Shown here: positions 41,399 through 50,385 of the stretch, one piece after another
How positions within the stretch are numbered: the first letter of the stretch is position 1
Layout of the letters: the number at the start of each line of letters is the position of its first letter
From: Nonomuraea wenchangensis
GTDB taxonomy: Bacteria; Actinomycetota; Actinomycetes; Streptosporangiales; Streptosporangiaceae
Direction: 5' to 3'
DNA: 64,000 nt
NCBI RefSeq assembly: GCF_900111685.1
Contig: NZ_FOHX01000008.1
Location: 62,001 to 126,000 of the forward strand
Made by a program: the position numbers and the translations under genes
The notes under the pieces: model-generated
Database searches by the model: none
What the model was told of the DNA's origin: nothing
Seen by the model: only the letters and a program-made list of their open reading frames with translations

Positions 41399-42295
41399 AT
41401 GAGCACAGGCGAGCACCGGCTGGACGCGGCGACCGAGGCGTTCGTCACGCACCGGAACCTGCTGTTCACCGTCGCCTACGAGCTGCTCGGCTCGGCGGCC
41501 GACGCCGAGGACGTCCTGCAGGAGACCTGGATGCGGTGGGCGGGGGTGGACCTCGGCACCGTACGGGACCGGCGCGCCTACCTGGTGCGGATCGCCACCA
41601 GGCAGGCGCTCGGCCGTTTGCGCACGCTCGGCCGGCGCAGGGAGTCCTACATCGGCCCCTGGCTGCCCGAACCGCTGCTGACCTCGCCGGACGTGGCCGA
41701 GGACGTCGAGCTGGCCGACAGCGTCTCGACGGCGATGCTGCTGGTGCTGGAGACGCTGCAGCCGGCCGAGCGGGCGGTGTTCGTGCTGCGTGAGGTGTTC
41801 GCCGTGGACTACGACGAGATCGCCGAGACCGTCGGCAAGAGCCCGGCCGCGGTCCGGCAGATCGCGCACCGGGCGCGGGCCCATGTCGCCGAGCGGCGCC
41901 CGCGCGGCAGCGCGTCCGCCGCCGAGATCAGGAGCGCGCTGGAGGCGTTCCAGCGGGCGGTCGAGACCGGCGACCTGCGGCGGCTGCTCGACATCCTCGC
42001 CCCGGACGTGGTCATGCTCGGCGACGGCGGCGGGGTCGCCAAGGCCGCGCTGACCCCCTTGGTCGGGCCCGAGCAGGTGGCCGCGCTGGTGGCCAGGCTG
42101 CGCACGCCCGACGCGCCGGCCACGCTGGAGCCGGCGCAGATCAACGGCCATCCGGCGCTGATCTTCCGGCTCGACGGCGCGCTCAGCACCGTCCTCACGG
42201 TACGGATCGACGACGGCCTCGTCACCGGCCTCTACGCCGTGCGCAACCCCGAGAAGCTGTCGCGCGTCGAGCGGGAGACCCCGGTCAGCCGGTGA
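41399..42295 (+). CDS. ECF41-family RNA polymerase sigma factor (SigJ-like)
   Basis: The 298-residue protein has sigma-2 (LLFTVAYELLGSAADAEDVLQETWMRW), sigma-4 (LETLQPAERAVFVLREVFAVDYDEIAETVGKSPAAVRQIAHRARAHV) and a C-terminal SnoaL-like domain (about residues 185-290) that in ECF41 acts as built-in anti-sigma control. The linker RAHVAERRPRGS is typical. ATG at 41399 has AGGAG upstream. The downstream SDR gene is convergent, 4 bp from its stop. Confidence 0.92.
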   Translation: MSTGEHRLDAATEAFVTHRNLLFTVAYELLGSAADAEDVLQETWMRWAGVDLGTVRDRRAYLVRIATRQALGRLRTLGRRRESYIGPWLPEPLLTSPDVAEDVELADSVSTAMLLVLETLQPAERAVFVLREVFAVDYDEIAETVGKSPAAVRQIAHRARAHVAERRPRGSASAAEIRSALEAFQRAVETGDLRRLLDILAPDVVMLGDGGGVAKAALTPLVGPEQVAALVARLRTPDAPATLEPAQINGHPALIFRLDGALSTVLTVRIDDGLVTGLYAVRNPEKLSRVERETPVSR

Positions 42296-42299
42296 GGGC

Positions 42300-43115
42300 T
42301 CAGGTCAGGGTGGCGCCGCCGTCGACGGTGATGACCTGGCCGGTGACGTAGTTGTTCGACATGAGGAACAGGGCGGAGGCGGCGGCCTCCTCGGCGGTGC
42401 CGACCCGGCCGAGCGGCGCGCCCGCTCCGAGGGCGGCGACTCCCTCGTCGGAGTCCGCGCCCGGGATCGAGCGCAGGAGCGGGGTGTCGATCATGCCGAA
42501 GCGTACGGCGTTCACGCGCTGACGCGCCGGGGCGAGCTCCACGGCGAGGGCCTTGGTCATGGTCTCCACGGCGCCGCCGAGTGACAGCGGCGCGCTCATC
42601 CCCGGCATGGGGCGGACCACGAGCGTTCCCGAGCTGAACGTGAGCGAGCCTCCGGCGGGCAGGCGGGCCGCGGCGGCGCGGGCGGCGGCGAAGGCGGGCC
42701 AGAGGCGGGAGTCGAGGAGCGTGACGAGGCCCTCGCGCGACACCTCGCTCACGGGGCCCACGCCGGCCATGCTGCCCGCCGTGACGAGGATGTGGTCGGT
42801 GTGCCCGGCCCGGTCGAAGGCCTCGTCGAGGGTGCGTTCGTCGCCGCCGTCGCCGGGGACGCCCACCACGGCGTCGTCGGGGTCCGTCTCCTGGCCCGCC
42901 TCGCGTACCCGGGCGACGGCGGCCTTCAGCCGGTCGGGGTCGCGTCCGACCAGGACGACGCGCGCGCCGACGGAACGCAGCAGGACGCCCGCCGCCAGGC
43001 CGATGCCCGAGCTCGCGCCGATGAGGACGGCGGTCGCGCCGGCGAGGCCCGTGGGCAGCGGGGAGCGTACGGGGACGGGCGCGGACACAGTGGTGCCAGT
43101 GGTGCCGATGGTCAT
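42300..43115 (-). CDS. SDR-family oxidoreductase lacking Tyr-Lys pair
   Basis: The 271-residue Rossmann protein has the NAD(P) motif AVLIGASSGIGLAAG, VVLVGRDPDRLKAAVARV, SLTFSSGTLVVRPMPGMS and the end VNAVRFGMIDTPLL...SNNYVTGQVITVDGGATL. At the usual YxxxK site it reads PLSLGGAVETMTKALAVEL, so both the Tyr and Lys appear absent. Some SDR subfamilies share this feature, and such proteins may bind rather than reduce. GGAAGG lies before the ATG at 43115. The gap to the divergent TetR gene contains inverted operators. Confidence 0.85.
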   Translation of the reverse strand: MTIGTTGTTVSAPVPVRSPLPTGLAGATAVLIGASSGIGLAAGVLLRSVGARVVLVGRDPDRLKAAVARVREAGQETDPDDAVVGVPGDGGDERTLDEAFDRAGHTDHILVTAGSMAGVGPVSEVSREGLVTLLDSRLWPAFAAARAAAARLPAGGSLTFSSGTLVVRPMPGMSAPLSLGGAVETMTKALAVELAPARQRVNAVRFGMIDTPLLRSIPGADSDEGVAALGAGAPLGRVGTAEEAAASALFLMSNNYVTGQVITVDGGATLT

Positions 43116-43142
43116 GGGATGCCTTCCGCGATGGTGAGAAAT

Positions 43143-43214
43143 AAACCATCTGGTTGTTTTATTTCGCCTCCCCGATACTGCCGCTTGCACGGGAGCGAGT
43201 CAACCGGATGGTTT
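43143..43214. promoter_or_regulatory. Two inverted TetR operator copies
   Basis: AAACCATCTGGTTG (43143-43156) and CAACCGGATGGTTT (43201-43214) are inverted copies of the same 14-bp site with one mismatch; each half contains AACC...GGTT. One lies near the SDR start, the other 10 bp before the TetR start. They probably repress both genes. Confidence 0.85.
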
Positions 43215-43223
43215 AATTTCTTC

Positions 43224-43829
43224 ATGGCCTATGACGCGGAGGACACCAAGCGGCGGATCTTCGTGGCCGCCACCGCCGAGTTCGCCGAGCACGGGCTGGC
43301 GGGGGCCAGGGTCGACCGGATCGCCGCCGCCGCCAAGGCCAACAAGCAGGCCATCTACCTCTACTACGGCGGCAAGGAGAAGCTCTTCGCCGCCGTCCTG
43401 CGGGCGAAGCTGGAGGAGATCCACACCGCGATCACCATCGATCCCGACGCCGTGGCCGACTCCGTCGGGCAGATCTTCGACTGGCACCAGCAACATCCCG
43501 AGCTGATCCGGCTGCTGCTGTGGGAGGCGCTGGAGACGTGCGACGACGGGATCGACGCGAGCGAGCCGGAGCGCCGCGCCGCGTACCGGGAGAAGGTCTG
43601 CGGCCTCGCCGACAGCGTCGCCCCCCACCTGCCCGAGCAGGAGCGCGTGCGGGCCGCCCAGGACCTGCTCTTCACCATCCTGGGGCTGATCGCCTGGAAC
43701 TTCGCGGTGCCCGGGATGTGCCGGATGATGCTGGACGAGGAGAGCGACCGGGCCGCGATGGCCCGCCGGCGCGAGGCGGTGATCGCCGCCGCTCGCCGGC
43801 TCACCGCCGCCTCCCCCGTGACTCCTTGA
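43224..43829 (+). CDS. TetR-family repressor
   Basis: The 201-residue regulator has the HTH ARVDRIAAAAKANKQAIYLYYGGKEKLFAAVL and a TetR_C-like domain (SVGQIFDWHQQHPELIRLLLWEAL). ATG at 43224 lies 10 bp after an operator copy, without a strong ribosome site. It is divergent from the SDR gene and probably represses it and itself. Confidence 0.9.
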   Translation: MAYDAEDTKRRIFVAATAEFAEHGLAGARVDRIAAAAKANKQAIYLYYGGKEKLFAAVLRAKLEEIHTAITIDPDAVADSVGQIFDWHQQHPELIRLLLWEALETCDDGIDASEPERRAAYREKVCGLADSVAPHLPEQERVRAAQDLLFTILGLIAWNFAVPGMCRMMLDEESDRAAMARRREAVIAAARRLTAASPVTP

Positions 43830-43889
43830 TCGTTTGGGTGGCGGGCCGCTAGGGTTGGGCGCCTTTGTCCCCCTTCCGAGGAAGCCGCC

Positions 43890-46076
43890 ATGCGCCGGTA
43901 CCGTTTCGGCAGGATCGCCGCGCTGGTCGCGGTCGCGTACGTGGCCGGCGTCGGGGTGGTCGTCTTCGCGGACTGGATCACGGTGGCGGGCGTCGTCGTG
44001 CCGGTGGAGCCGCCGCACCTGATGGAGCTCGGGCCGTGGGCGCGCTGGGTGCTGCTCCCGGTGGCCGTCCTGCAGGGGTGGGCGCTCTGGCAGGTGCTGC
44101 GGGGGCCGGCGCTCGGGGGCGCGGCGCGGGTCGGGTGGCCGGATGATGCGGCGGGATGGTTACGGGTCGCGCTGTACGCGAGCGTCGCGCACACGCTGCT
44201 CCTGCACCTGTGGCCACCGGACGACGTGGAGTGGCCGATCTGGACGGGCGCGCTGGTCCGGCTGGCCGTCGTCGGACTGTACGTCCCGGTGCTGGCCGCG
44301 TCCCTGCCCCGGTGGGTGCGGCTCGGCACGCTCGTGGCGGGCATCGCGGCGGTCGCGGCCGACCTCGGGTACGGCCCGGCGGGCACCCCGATCTGGCTGT
44401 TGTGGGCCGTACCCGTGCTGGTGGGCCAGGCGAGAGATCCGCGCTGGAGCCGTGGCACGGTGTGGACCGGCGCGATCTTCGCGGCGGCGTGGCTGCTCCG
44501 CCCCACGTCCTTCGCCATCCGCTTTCCCCGCGAGCTCGACCCCGGGCTGCTGTTCGAGGTGGCCGTGGTGGCGCTGGGCGCGCTCGGCGCGGTGTGGGAG
44601 GCACGCTCGGCACACGAGCTGACCCGCCCGCCCGAGACGGAGCCCCGCCCGGCCGGCACCCGGCTCCGCCCGGCCGAGGCTCGGTCCCGCTCGGCCGAAG
44701 CCCGGCCCGGCGCGGTTCGTGGCCCCTCGTTCCCGCTGCCGCTCGCCGCGGTGGCGGTCGCGCTGCCACTGGTCGCCGTGGCCGTCAACCTCGCCCATGG
44801 TGTGCCCCGCGCCATCGGCCCCGGAGGGGCGGTCGCGGACCTGCTCCGGATCAGCGACCGGGCGTCCCTGGCGTGGTACGCCCTCGACCTGCTGCTCGGC
44901 GTCGGCGCTCCGGCGCTGCTCGTCCTCGCCGCCGTGGCGCGGCGCACCCGTACGGCGGTCCGCGTCACCGCGGTGGCACTGCTCGACTGCGCCGCGCTCG
45001 TCGCCGTCTCCGCGCTCACCCTCCCGCCCGCCCGGCTCGGCGGCACCGGCCCTGACCTGGCGCCGGGCCCGGACCCCGCCGCGCTCCCCCCTCTGTGGCA
45101 CGCCGCCGCGCTGACCGCCGCCGCCCTCCTGCTGCTCGCCCTCCAGGCGGGGACCCCGCGCCGGCACACGCTGCTCGCGGCGACGGCGGCGGCCCTCGCG
45201 CTGTGCTTCCTCCCGGCGGCCGACCTGGCCCCCGGGAAGATCACCACGGTCGAGGACTGCGCGCGGGCCCCGCGAACCAGCGAGCGGGCGTACCTGTGCG
45301 CGATCCGGGTGAACGCGACGCTGGACGTGGCCGCCGGCACCCCTGATCACGTCCTGCTCGCGCGGGGCCGCCGCCTGTGCGCCGTCCACGCCCGCCAGGA
45401 CCCCGCCGAGCTGGCCCGGCTGCGCTCCGAGGAGGGCGTGGACCCGGAGGGGTTGCCCTGGGTGATCGACGACATCTGCCCGAGCGCGCACGCGGCGGTC
45501 GTGGCGGCGGAGACGGCCGAGGAGGTGGAGTACGAGCAGTCGCAGGCCGAGGAGCGGCGCAAGTGCGACGCCGCCCCGCGTCATCGCTCGCTGATCGCGC
45601 CCGCGAAGGCGGTCCGCGTGAAGGAGCCCCAGTGGCCGGACGGGTCCCTGGGCCTGTTCGAGGCGGTCGACGACTCCTTCGATCCGCTGAGCCAGGGAGT
45701 GTTCAGCAAGGCGCTGGCCAACGGGCTGGTCGCGGGCGGGCGCGGCCACCTGGTGATCCTCACCCACTCCGACGCGCACGCCTGCGTCACGCTGGAGACC
45801 TACGCCCGCCGCCCGCCGGTCGAGACCGGCGGCTGGGAGCACGTGGTGGAGGTGGGCTACGACAGCCCGGCCGGAGACCTACGGCTGCGGGACGATCTGT
45901 CCGGCATCGTCCTGCCCGACCTGTCGCTGCGCGGGCGGCCCGGCCACTACCGCGTCCGCGTGCACTTCGCCTGGCTGCCCTGGAACGGCGGCAGGTACGG
46001 CACCCAGCGGCTGCTCGTCATGGCGTACCTGGGCGACGGAGACGACGTGCGCACCTACCGGGCTCCAACCCCCTGA
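43890..46076 (+). CDS. Large multi-helix membrane protein of unknown function
   Basis: The 728-residue protein is not recognised. About ten hydrophobic helices fill residues 8-240 and 275-450. A polar, Pro/Arg/Glu repeat-like linker lies at about 245-275 (EARSRSAEARPG). The C-terminal 275 residues are soluble, with several Cys pairs (VEDCARAPRTSERAYLCAIR, RRLCAVHARQD, DDICPSAHAA, RRKCDAAP) and a beta-rich end (YDSPAGDLRLRDDLSGIVLPDLSL). No known catalytic motif is visible. It follows the TetR gene by 60 bp and precedes a MarR gene. Confidence 0.65.
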   Translation: MRRYRFGRIAALVAVAYVAGVGVVVFADWITVAGVVVPVEPPHLMELGPWARWVLLPVAVLQGWALWQVLRGPALGGAARVGWPDDAAGWLRVALYASVAHTLLLHLWPPDDVEWPIWTGALVRLAVVGLYVPVLAASLPRWVRLGTLVAGIAAVAADLGYGPAGTPIWLLWAVPVLVGQARDPRWSRGTVWTGAIFAAAWLLRPTSFAIRFPRELDPGLLFEVAVVALGALGAVWEARSAHELTRPPETEPRPAGTRLRPAEARSRSAEARPGAVRGPSFPLPLAAVAVALPLVAVAVNLAHGVPRAIGPGGAVADLLRISDRASLAWYALDLLLGVGAPALLVLAAVARRTRTAVRVTAVALLDCAALVAVSALTLPPARLGGTGPDLAPGPDPAALPPLWHAAALTAAALLLLALQAGTPRRHTLLAATAAALALCFLPAADLAPGKITTVEDCARAPRTSERAYLCAIRVNATLDVAAGTPDHVLLARGRRLCAVHARQDPAELARLRSEEGVDPEGLPWVIDDICPSAHAAVVAAETAEEVEYEQSQAEERRKCDAAPRHRSLIAPAKAVRVKEPQWPDGSLGLFEAVDDSFDPLSQGVFSKALANGLVAGGRGHLVILTHSDAHACVTLETYARRPPVETGGWEHVVEVGYDSPAGDLRLRDDLSGIVLPDLSLRGRPGHYRVRVHFAWLPWNGGRYGTQRLLVMAYLGDGDDVRTYRAPTP

Positions 46077-46082
46077 ACGTCC

Positions 46083-46114
46083 TGCATATACTTGCATAAA
46101 GACATGTATATGCA
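46083..46114. promoter_or_regulatory. MarR operator TGCATATAC...GTATATGCA
   Basis: TGCATATAC (46083-46091) and GTATATGCA (46106-46114) are perfect inverted repeats 14 bp apart. The AT-rich site lies 15 bp before the MarR start, so autoregulation is likely. Confidence 0.8.
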
Positions 46115-46128
46115 GAAAGGCATACGCC

Positions 46129-46548
46129 ATGGAACGTCCCATCGGCTACTGGCTCAAGCACCTCGACCGACTCATCGAGACCGAGGCCGAGCGGGTCCTC
46201 GCCGAGGAGCGCCTCACCCGCCGGCACTGGCAGGTCCTGAACGTGCTGCGCCAGTCCCCGCAGACCGCGAGCGGCCTCGGCGAGACGCTGCGCCCCTTCT
46301 GGCAGCCCGGCGCGATCACCTTGGAGGACGTCACCGGCGAGCTGGCCCGGCGCGGCTGGCTCACCGAGGACGCCGAGGGGCGCCACGCCCTCACACCCGA
46401 GGGCCTGACCGGGCACGCCGCCGTACAGGAGAAGATGCACGGCATCCGCTCGGCGTTCCTCACCGGCCTCACCGAGGAGGAGTACACCGCCACCGTGCAC
46501 ACGCTCCAGCGGATGGCCACCAACCTGGAGGCCCGGCAGGCGAGCTGA
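46129..46548 (+). CDS. MarR-family regulator
   Basis: The 139-residue winged-helix regulator starts MERPIGYWLKHLDRLIETEAERVL and has the MarR core LTRRHWQVLNVLRQSPQTASGLGETLRPF and TLEDVTGELARRGWLTEDAEGRHALTPEG. The C-terminal dimer helix is AVQEKMHGIRSAFLTGL. AGAAAGG is upstream. The operator above suggests self-control. It converges with the next TetR gene. The ligand is unknown. Confidence 0.88.
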   Translation: MERPIGYWLKHLDRLIETEAERVLAEERLTRRHWQVLNVLRQSPQTASGLGETLRPFWQPGAITLEDVTGELARRGWLTEDAEGRHALTPEGLTGHAAVQEKMHGIRSAFLTGLTEEEYTATVHTLQRMATNLEARQAS

Positions 46549-46560
46549 CGCCCGGGGCGG

Positions 46561-47163
46561 CTACAGCAGGCGGCGCTGGACGACGTCGGCGATGACGGCC
46601 CGGACGACCTTCTCGACAGCCTCCGGACCCCGCGGGTCGCCGTCGCGGTCGGCGAAGAGCAGGTGCCCCGCGCCGACGAGGGAGAGCGCGAGCGCGTCCA
46701 CGTCGGCGTCGGCCGCGATCCGCCCCATGGCGCGCTCCTCGCCGAGGTAGCCGCCGATCATGGCGGCGGCCTCCGCGAGGACCGGGACGCCGGCCCCCGG
46801 GCGGTCCTGGCGCAGGCGGGCGCGCAGTTCGTCGCGGAAGATGACGAGGCCGACGATCGACACCGCGACCGGGTCGAACAGTCGGATCAGCGCGCCCGTG
46901 AGGTTGCCGGCGACGGCGCCGCGCCCGGCGGCCCCACGCAGGTCGGCGGCCTCGGCGTCGAGCCGGCGCACACGCTCGCGCACCAGGTCGGCGAGGAAGG
47001 CGTCGAAGTCGGCGAAGTGCCGGTGCAGGACGCCCTTGGCGACGCCGGCCTCGTCCGTGACGGCCCGGCTGGTCAGCCCGGTCGCGCCGGCCCTGAGCAG
47101 GACCCGCTCCGCGGCGTCGAACAACTGCTGCCGCACATCGCGGAGCGCCACTCCCGTCGGCAT
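46561..47163 (-). CDS. TetR-family repressor
   Basis: The 200-residue regulator has LRDVRQQLFDAAERVLLRAGATGLTSRAVTDEAGVAKGVLHRHFADFDAFLADLV as HTH. ATG at 47163 is chosen because GAGGGAGAA lies 7 bp upstream; the longer frame starts inside the operator region. Two palindromic sites lie between it and the divergent methyltransferase gene, so it probably controls both genes. Confidence 0.9.
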   Translation of the reverse strand: MPTGVALRDVRQQLFDAAERVLLRAGATGLTSRAVTDEAGVAKGVLHRHFADFDAFLADLVRERVRRLDAEAADLRGAAGRGAVAGNLTGALIRLFDPVAVSIVGLVIFRDELRARLRQDRPGAGVPVLAEAAAMIGGYLGEERAMGRIAADADVDALALSLVGAGHLLFADRDGDPRGPEAVEKVVRAVIADVVQRRLL

Positions 47164-47193
47164 CGCCCGTTCTCCCTCTCGCACGCTCGACAA

Positions 47194-47229
47194 GTGGGCA
47201 TGTGCCCACTATGGTGGGCGCATGCCCAC
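47194..47229. promoter_or_regulatory. Twin palindromic operators GTGGGC(AT/GC)...GCCCAC
   Basis: GTGGGCATGTGCCCAC (47194-47209) and GTGGGCGCATGCCCAC (47214-47229) are both perfect palindromes, 20 bp apart start to start. The second one contains the ATG of the methyltransferase gene, so a repressor would cover its start codon. Confidence 0.9.
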
Positions 47230-48043
47230 TTTAACTCAGGGAACCCCTCAGCCCCCTGGTCAGGAACCCCATGAGGCCCGGCAGACGGCCGAATCGTTCG
47301 GGGTGGACGCCGAACGCTACGACCGCGCCCGCCCCGCCTATCCGGAGGCCCTGATCCAGCGGATCATAGCCGCGAGCCCCGGCCCCGACCTCCTCGACGT
47401 CGGCTGCGGCACCGGCATCGAGGCCCGGCAGTTCCTCGCGGCCGGCCGCACGGTGCTCGGCGTCGAACCGGACCCGCGCATGGCCGCCTTCGCCCGCCGC
47501 ACCGGCGTCGAGGTCGAGGTGGCGACGTTCGAGGACTGGGACGCCGCAGGGCGAACGTTCGACGCGGTCGTGGCCGGCCAGTCCTGGCACTGGGTGCACC
47601 CGGTCGCCGGTCCGGCCAAGGCCGCGCGGGTGCTGCGGCCCGGCGGCCTGCTCGCCGCGTTCGCCCACGCGTACGACGCGCCGCCACCGATCGCGGAGGC
47701 GCTCGCCGGCGCGCTGCGCCGGGTGCTGCCCGGCTCGCCGATCACCGCCGGCCCGCCGAAGCCCGGCCAGGACGTCTACCGGCAGATGTTCGAGACGTTC
47801 GCCGACGGCATCCGGCGGGCGGGCGCGTTCGGCGAGCCGGAGCTGTGGCGCTTCGACGGGGAACGCCACTACACCCGCGCCGAATGGCTCGACCTGCTGC
47901 CCACCACCGGCGCTCTCACCCGGCTCCGGCCGTACGAGCTGGCCGAGGTGCTGGAGGCCGTCGGAGCCGCCGTGGACGCGGCCGGAGGCGGCTTCACCAC
48001 GGCCTTCACCACGCTGGCGGTCGCCGCGACACTCCGGCCATGA
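47222..48043 (+). CDS. Class I SAM-dependent methyltransferase
   Basis: The 273-residue enzyme has motif I LLDVGCGTGIEARQFL, motif II VLGVEPDPRMAAFAR, motif III FDAVVAGQSWHWVHP and motif IV AARVLRPGGLLAAFAH, typical of class I methyltransferases. The acceptor is unknown. ATG at 47222 lies within the second TetR operator; there is no ribosome site, so translation may be leaderless. It is divergent from the TetR gene. Confidence 0.9.
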   Translation: MPTLTQGTPQPPGQEPHEARQTAESFGVDAERYDRARPAYPEALIQRIIAASPGPDLLDVGCGTGIEARQFLAAGRTVLGVEPDPRMAAFARRTGVEVEVATFEDWDAAGRTFDAVVAGQSWHWVHPVAGPAKAARVLRPGGLLAAFAHAYDAPPPIAEALAGALRRVLPGSPITAGPPKPGQDVYRQMFETFADGIRRAGAFGEPELWRFDGERHYTRAEWLDLLPTTGALTRLRPYELAEVLEAVGAAVDAAGGGFTTAFTTLAVAATLRP

Positions 48044-48196
48044 CCCGGTGACCTGCGCGTTTCCTGTGCGCATTCTGGCAGCGCTGACCTGCGAAGACGC
48101 GGCGCGCCGGGATCGCCGGGCCGGATCCTCTCCCAGGTAGGCGTCCTAGGGTGAGGCCCGTCCATCCGGCCTGACGATCAAGGAGCATTCGCGCGC

Positions 48197-49867
48197 ATGT
48201 CCGTCTCTTCTCTCGAAACCACCGTCGGCGACGACGTGCGACGGGTGCGCGGCAACGACTACCGGGTCCTCCAGCCGCCCGAGGACTTCGTGCCCGAGCT
48301 GCGGGTGAGCGTGATCGTCCCGGCCTACGGCGCGCAGCACAAGCTGGATCTGGTGCTGCGGGGGCTGGCGCGGCAGACGTACCCGGCGGAGCTGACGGAG
48401 ATCATCGTCGTGGACAACGACAGCTCGCCGCCGCTGCGCCTGCCCGGGGACTCGGCCGCCCGGCTGATCCGCTGCGACCGGCCGGGCCGGGCCGCCGCCC
48501 GCAACGTCGGCCTCGCCGAGGCCACGGGCGACGTCATCCACTGGCTCGACTCCGACGTGGTGCTCACGCCTGGCGCGATCGAGGCGCACATGCGCTGGCA
48601 CCACGCCGCCCCCTACCTCTCGGTCACCGGGTACATCCGCTTCACCTCCGCCCCGCTGCCCGACACGCTGCCGGAGGACCTGGAGGCGGCGTTCGAGCCC
48701 GCCCTGCCGCACGCCTGGCTGGTCGGGCTGGTCGAGCGCACCGACGGCCTCACCGCCAACCCGGCACGGCCGTTCAGCCTGCACGTCGGCGGGGCCACGT
48801 CGGTGAACGCCCGCCTGATCGAGGCGGCCGGCCCCATGGACGAGGACCTCGTCGTCGGCCAGGACACCGAGATGGGCTACCGCCTGGCGCAGGCGGGGGC
48901 GGTGTTCGTGCCCGAGCCGCGGGCCCGCGCCTACCACCTCGGCCCGACCATGCGGATGCGCGAGCAGCGGCGCGTCGACCGGGTCAGCCACGCCTTCGTC
49001 GCCGACCGCATCCCCGCCTACCAGTGGCTGCGCACGCATCCGGCGCGGCGGTGGAAGGTGCCGTACGTGACCGCCGTCCTGGACGGCACGGCCGGCTACG
49101 AGACCGTACGCGGCACGGTGGACGCCCTGCTCGCCTCCACGGTCGCGGACCTGTCGGTGGTGCTGGTCGGCCCCTGGGACCGGCTCGACCGCGACCGCCG
49201 CGCCCCGCTCAAGGACCCCGACCTGGACCTGGTCCTGTTGCACGGCCACTACGAGCACGAACCCCGGGTACGCCTGGCGACCGCCGCGGAGGTGGACCCG
49301 TCCGTCCCGTTCGTGCTGCGCCTGCCCGCGGGATGGGCGCCCGGCGAGGACGGCGTGGCCAGGCTGCTCGACCTGACCCGCGCCGAAGGGCTCGGCCTGG
49401 TCGAGGTGCTGCTGCGCGAATCGCCCGAGGGCGTCGTCGCGGCCCGGCTGGAACGGGTGTCCGCCTTCGCCCGCGCCCGGCTCGTGGCCCGGAACGGCGA
49501 GGATTTGGACGACGCCGTGGCGGACGTCTCGGGCGTGCGCCGGGTGAACGGCGAGGCGTACGGGTTCACCGAGGGGCCGGTCGAGCCGCTGGGGCGGCGG
49601 GCGGCGTACCAGGCCAGGGTGCGGGCCGAGGCGGAGGCGGCGCGGCTGGCCGGGGAGGCGGAACGGCTGCGCGGCCAGGTCGCCAAGTGGCGTGACGAGG
49701 CGGCGCGCTGGCGGAAGAGCACCGTGGAGCTGCGCCGTGAGGTCGGTACGCTGCGCCGCGAGGTGCACGCGGCGCAGCGCGACCGGCAGCGGGCCCAGCA
49801 GCGCGGCATGCGCGCCGTCCTGTCCAGGAGGATGCGCCGCGCGCTGGGCCGCAGGTCAAGCAGCTGA
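48197..49867 (+). CDS. Family 2 glycosyltransferase with C-terminal coiled coil
   Basis: The 556-residue protein has a GT-A domain (about residues 35-290) with RVSVIVPAYGAQHKLDLVLRGL, IIVVDNDSS, GRAAARNVGLAEATGDVIHWLDSDVVL (DxD) and FSLHVGGATSVNARLIEAAGPMDEDLVVGQDTEMGYRL. The ED-type base is in GQDTEMG. A second, less clear sugar-nucleotide-like domain follows. The last 70 residues form an Arg/Glu-rich coiled coil (RAEAEAARLAGEAERL...REVHAAQRDRQRAQQ). No signal or membrane segment is evident. A cell-surface polysaccharide role is likely but the product is unknown. Confidence 0.85.
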   Translation: MSVSSLETTVGDDVRRVRGNDYRVLQPPEDFVPELRVSVIVPAYGAQHKLDLVLRGLARQTYPAELTEIIVVDNDSSPPLRLPGDSAARLIRCDRPGRAAARNVGLAEATGDVIHWLDSDVVLTPGAIEAHMRWHHAAPYLSVTGYIRFTSAPLPDTLPEDLEAAFEPALPHAWLVGLVERTDGLTANPARPFSLHVGGATSVNARLIEAAGPMDEDLVVGQDTEMGYRLAQAGAVFVPEPRARAYHLGPTMRMREQRRVDRVSHAFVADRIPAYQWLRTHPARRWKVPYVTAVLDGTAGYETVRGTVDALLASTVADLSVVLVGPWDRLDRDRRAPLKDPDLDLVLLHGHYEHEPRVRLATAAEVDPSVPFVLRLPAGWAPGEDGVARLLDLTRAEGLGLVEVLLRESPEGVVAARLERVSAFARARLVARNGEDLDDAVADVSGVRRVNGEAYGFTEGPVEPLGRRAAYQARVRAEAEAARLAGEAERLRGQVAKWRDEAARWRKSTVELRREVGTLRREVHAAQRDRQRAQQRGMRAVLSRRMRRALGRRSSS

Positions 49868-49884
49868 CCACCGCGCAGCCGTAG

Positions 49885-49933
49885 CCGGGCGTGCGGCTGA
49901 CCACCGTCCGGCGGTCGCCGGCCGCACGCCCGG
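49885..49933 (+). terminator. Large hairpin after the glycosyltransferase
   Basis: CCGGGCGTGCGGC (49885-49897) pairs perfectly with GCCGCACGCCCGG (49921-49933) around a 23-bp loop that holds its own small stem. T-rich TCTTCGTCGTT follows. It lies 17 bp after the stop codon and 13 bp from the convergent cupin stop. Confidence 0.8.
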
Positions 49934-49946
49934 TCTTCGTCGTTCT

Positions 49947-50312
49947 TCAGCAGTCGCCGGCCGCGCGGGCGTAGTCGGCCGCTCCTCCGGCGAAGTCGTA
50001 GAGGATGACCGGCTCGTCGCCCACCACCCAGGCGTCATGCCCGGGTGAGCAGACGAAGACCTCGCCCGGTCCCGCCTCTGCCTCCGCCCCGTCGTCCATG
50101 CGCATACGCATCCGGCCCTGAACCACGAAGCCGTGGTGACGGATCTGGCAGGAGCTGGTCCCCGCGATCTGCTTGACCGACTCCGACCAGTGCCAGCCCG
50201 GCTCGAACGTGGCCACGCCGAAGCTCAGCCCGGACAGGTTGCACACTTCCATGTGTCCCTTCGGGAAGTCGCGGCGCTCGTCCGGCTTCTCGATGCTCTT
50301 GATCTCGATCAC
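49947..50312 (-). CDS. Cupin-domain protein
   Basis: The 121-residue beta-barrel protein has a conserved cupin domain with GWHWSESVKQ, HHGFVVQGRMRMRMDDG and EAGPGEVFVCSPGHDAWVVGDEPVILYDF. GTG at 50312 follows GGAGG by 5 bp. The His/Glu metal-site pattern is only partly visible. The function is unknown. It is near the RIO kinase gene (74 bp) in the same direction, so it may be its downstream partner. Confidence 0.82.
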   Translation of the reverse strand: MIEIKSIEKPDERRDFPKGHMEVCNLSGLSFGVATFEPGWHWSESVKQIAGTSSCQIRHHGFVVQGRMRMRMDDGAEAEAGPGEVFVCSPGHDAWVVGDEPVILYDFAGGAADYARAAGDC

Positions 50313-50385
50313 GACGCCTCCTTCCGTCAGCTCCAGTCTTCCATCGCGAAACCCCCATAAGGGGAAGGACCTGGGCAAATAGGGG

